NCBI GenBank assembly: GCA_016213865.1
Contig: JACQZL010000079.1
Span: forward strand, 1,258 to 22,473
Length of the DNA: 21,216 nucleotides
Origin: Candidatus Rifleibacteriota bacterium
GTDB lineage: Bacteria; UBP17; UBA6191; JACPRK01
Direction of reading: 5' to 3'
Of the stretch, positions 21,001-21,216 are shown piece after piece. The notes below the pieces were generated by a model. It did not search any database. It saw only the letters and a program-made list of their open reading frames with translations, and was not told the DNA's origin. Position 1 is the first letter of the stretch. Each line of letters begins with the position of its first letter. Made by a program: the position numbers and the translations under genes.

Positions 21001-21216
21001 AGGTGGTCCTTCTGGCCGAAGTAGAGCCGCCCCAGTTCGAAGTGCGCCTCGGCGTGGTCGGCGTTGCGCGAGAGGATCTGCTGGAAGTTGAGGATCGCCT
21101 TGCTGTCCAGGCCCTGTCGGGCGAAGATGCGGCCCTGGGCGAGCAGCAACGGCTCGTTGTCCGGGTCCTCCTCGAGCAGCGAGGCGTACAGCTCGCTCGC
21201 CTTGAGCAGCAGGCCC
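18069..21216 (-). CDS. Giant tetratricopeptide-repeat protein, 5'-partial
   Basis: At least 1048 residues are visible and the frame is still open at the right edge, so the true start lies outside. The TTG at 21149 is an ordinary internal leucine codon. The protein is almost entirely TPR units: about 27 can be laid out by eye, most 34 residues long, ending in the (N)PDN/NPE pattern (for example DTALYTSLAEVYVLQNLTDQ and NLDLYARMGEIYFRVNRPDQ). Some units carry insertions (QGSETNETLEEARIFMERG; VIDGGTNADGETLQQVAA). TPR solenoids bind protein partners, so this is probably a scaffold. No transmembrane segment is seen in the visible part; export cannot be judged without the N-terminus. It ends KSRSEML and a TAG. 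It converges on the lipoprotein gene across simple-sequence repeats. Confidence 0.92.
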   Translation of the reverse strand, partial: GLLLKASELYASLLEEDPDNEPLLLAQGRIFARQGLDSKAILNFQQILSRNADHAEAHFELGRLYFGQKDHLKAAAELKKARQLGWSDTALYTSLAEVYVLQNLTDQAIEMLQEAVKLEPDNLDLYARMGEIYFRVNRPDQALEQYQILLRRNPKNVEVSLRLAHVYLAQEMFDDAVGILERTLAHDPENLEAMLDLGRAQFHRGDLAAAREVLERAREVDVRDVRPVVELAETFLAEEQTEEAMRILKAQMAENPRETRLMMAVARVHDRAGHMDMAVNELRNVVKSEPDNSEALAELGRLYVQMGRQYDDQKVFNDGVKSLRSAIQVNPEEAAAYFHLGEVHHSLGELDEAVTNLRRAYELKPSNLQYKRRLDGILAEKQGSETNETLEEARIFMERGLVKNAITGFERVLETEPQHPLALHYLGHIYREQNEPETAKDYYERARAANPEHLQTLLELGQIHLGEENWDAAVDCFQSLAQVDPEFFQGHYHLGLAHAGAGRTDEALQSFGRASQLEPGEVDTFLQMGRVCQAAGDAERTRHYFEQVFKLDPSNEEVRHYFQNEKEAEVSATISELLEKAASLEEAGKLDEAQQCYSEVCSLEPQHIQARYNLGRLNELKSNNEEAIFQYEQIWSATPDQDELPDLPLRLGKLYARKFEGAHAIPVLKVATRFFPNNPDLHFTVINQYQGFFVIDGGTNADGETLQQVAARYQKTAQREPDNIQSQLNAGYFHMLKLDPSMGEEENLSKAAEYLDKALQADPENVIAGNLLAQVFLILNQPQRVEEYCGHVLSVEPDNLLAHERLVEVALKGGNYPSAVERLQKLIELNPDDGSYRMKLIDTYKIMYDKDERVEDRYRELREEFEERARENAKDPMAHFDLGYAYLALTSSFSLSEEEIGSASFEFKQLLSMDKDSPWGYWGLKRVYNKESIAGKHMYDEAIQACKQALEKNPNNARACFELGEAYNENYDRNLKSEALQEYLKAVYLDPTMVEAHFKIATIHRILNNYDEAIKAYNRVIALDPTSNYAKDARRSLVHIEKSRSEML

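Noticed and set aside
1..21216. tRNA or rRNA genes, transposases, phage genes
   Set aside because: No cloverleaf with a T-arm GTTCGAATC-type core, no rRNA-like stretch and no integrase or transposase motif was recognised by eye; a covariance-model scan would be decisive.

Overview
This is a GC-rich window from an unidentified, probably uncultured bacterium with two membranes. The diderm reading rests on a TolC-type outer-membrane protein, a lipoprotein with an outer-membrane-type +2 Ser, and several Sec signal peptides. TGA is a normal stop codon here. Kelch/CARDB secreted proteins, giant TPR proteins and dispersed palindromic repeats are frequent in Planctomycetota, Acidobacteriota and similar groups, but the lineage cannot be fixed from this sequence. 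No rRNA, tRNA, CRISPR array, transposase or phage gene was seen.

Layout. (1) 1-2966, plus strand: a tight three-gene operon of a DegT-type PLP sugar aminotransferase (open at the left edge), a polyprenyl-phosphate family-2 glycosyltransferase with two membrane helices, and a GNAT acetyltransferase. Both junctions are 4-base stop/start overlaps. The set resembles the ArnB/ArnC logic and suggests making, acetylating and lipid-linking an amino sugar. (2) 3011-4822, minus strand: a TolC-like outer-membrane protein, then a small secreted protein with a perfect Shine-Dalgarno. (3) 5176-10374, minus strand: a very large secreted kelch/CARDB-like protein with two six-bladed kelch propellers. It is cut in two by one in-frame TGA and carries a translated copy of a dispersed palindromic repeat near its C-terminus. 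(4) 10754-13114, minus strand: a YfhO-like polytopic membrane protein that seems to lack its usual N-terminus. (5) 13286-16506, plus strand: a SAM methyltransferase, a zinc-ribbon/four-helix/coiled-coil membrane protein and a small radical SAM/SPASM-like protein. (6) 16507-17264: a repeat-rich spacer. (7) 17265-17783: a small lipoprotein followed by a terminator-like hairpin. (8) 17857-18035: simple-sequence tandem repeats. (9) 18069 to the right edge, minus strand: a giant TPR protein, open at its 5' end.

The most unusual signals are the repeats. One family of about 160 bp, with 16-bp inverted arms and an invariant-stem hairpin, occurs once between genes and once inside the kelch gene. Inside the gene its 60-bp module is tripled and translated in frame, much like Rickettsia palindromic elements. 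A second, 74-bp inverted-repeat family occurs three times; one copy is split by a third short repeat and overlaps the stop codon of the radical SAM gene. The kelch-gene TGA sits where the paralogous blade of the second propeller has CGA, so it reads as a single C-to-T nonsense change (or a sequence error). Three genes have a -10-like box 14-15 nt before the start codon, suggesting near-leaderless transcripts, while two GTG-started genes for exported proteins have perfect AAGGAGG sites.
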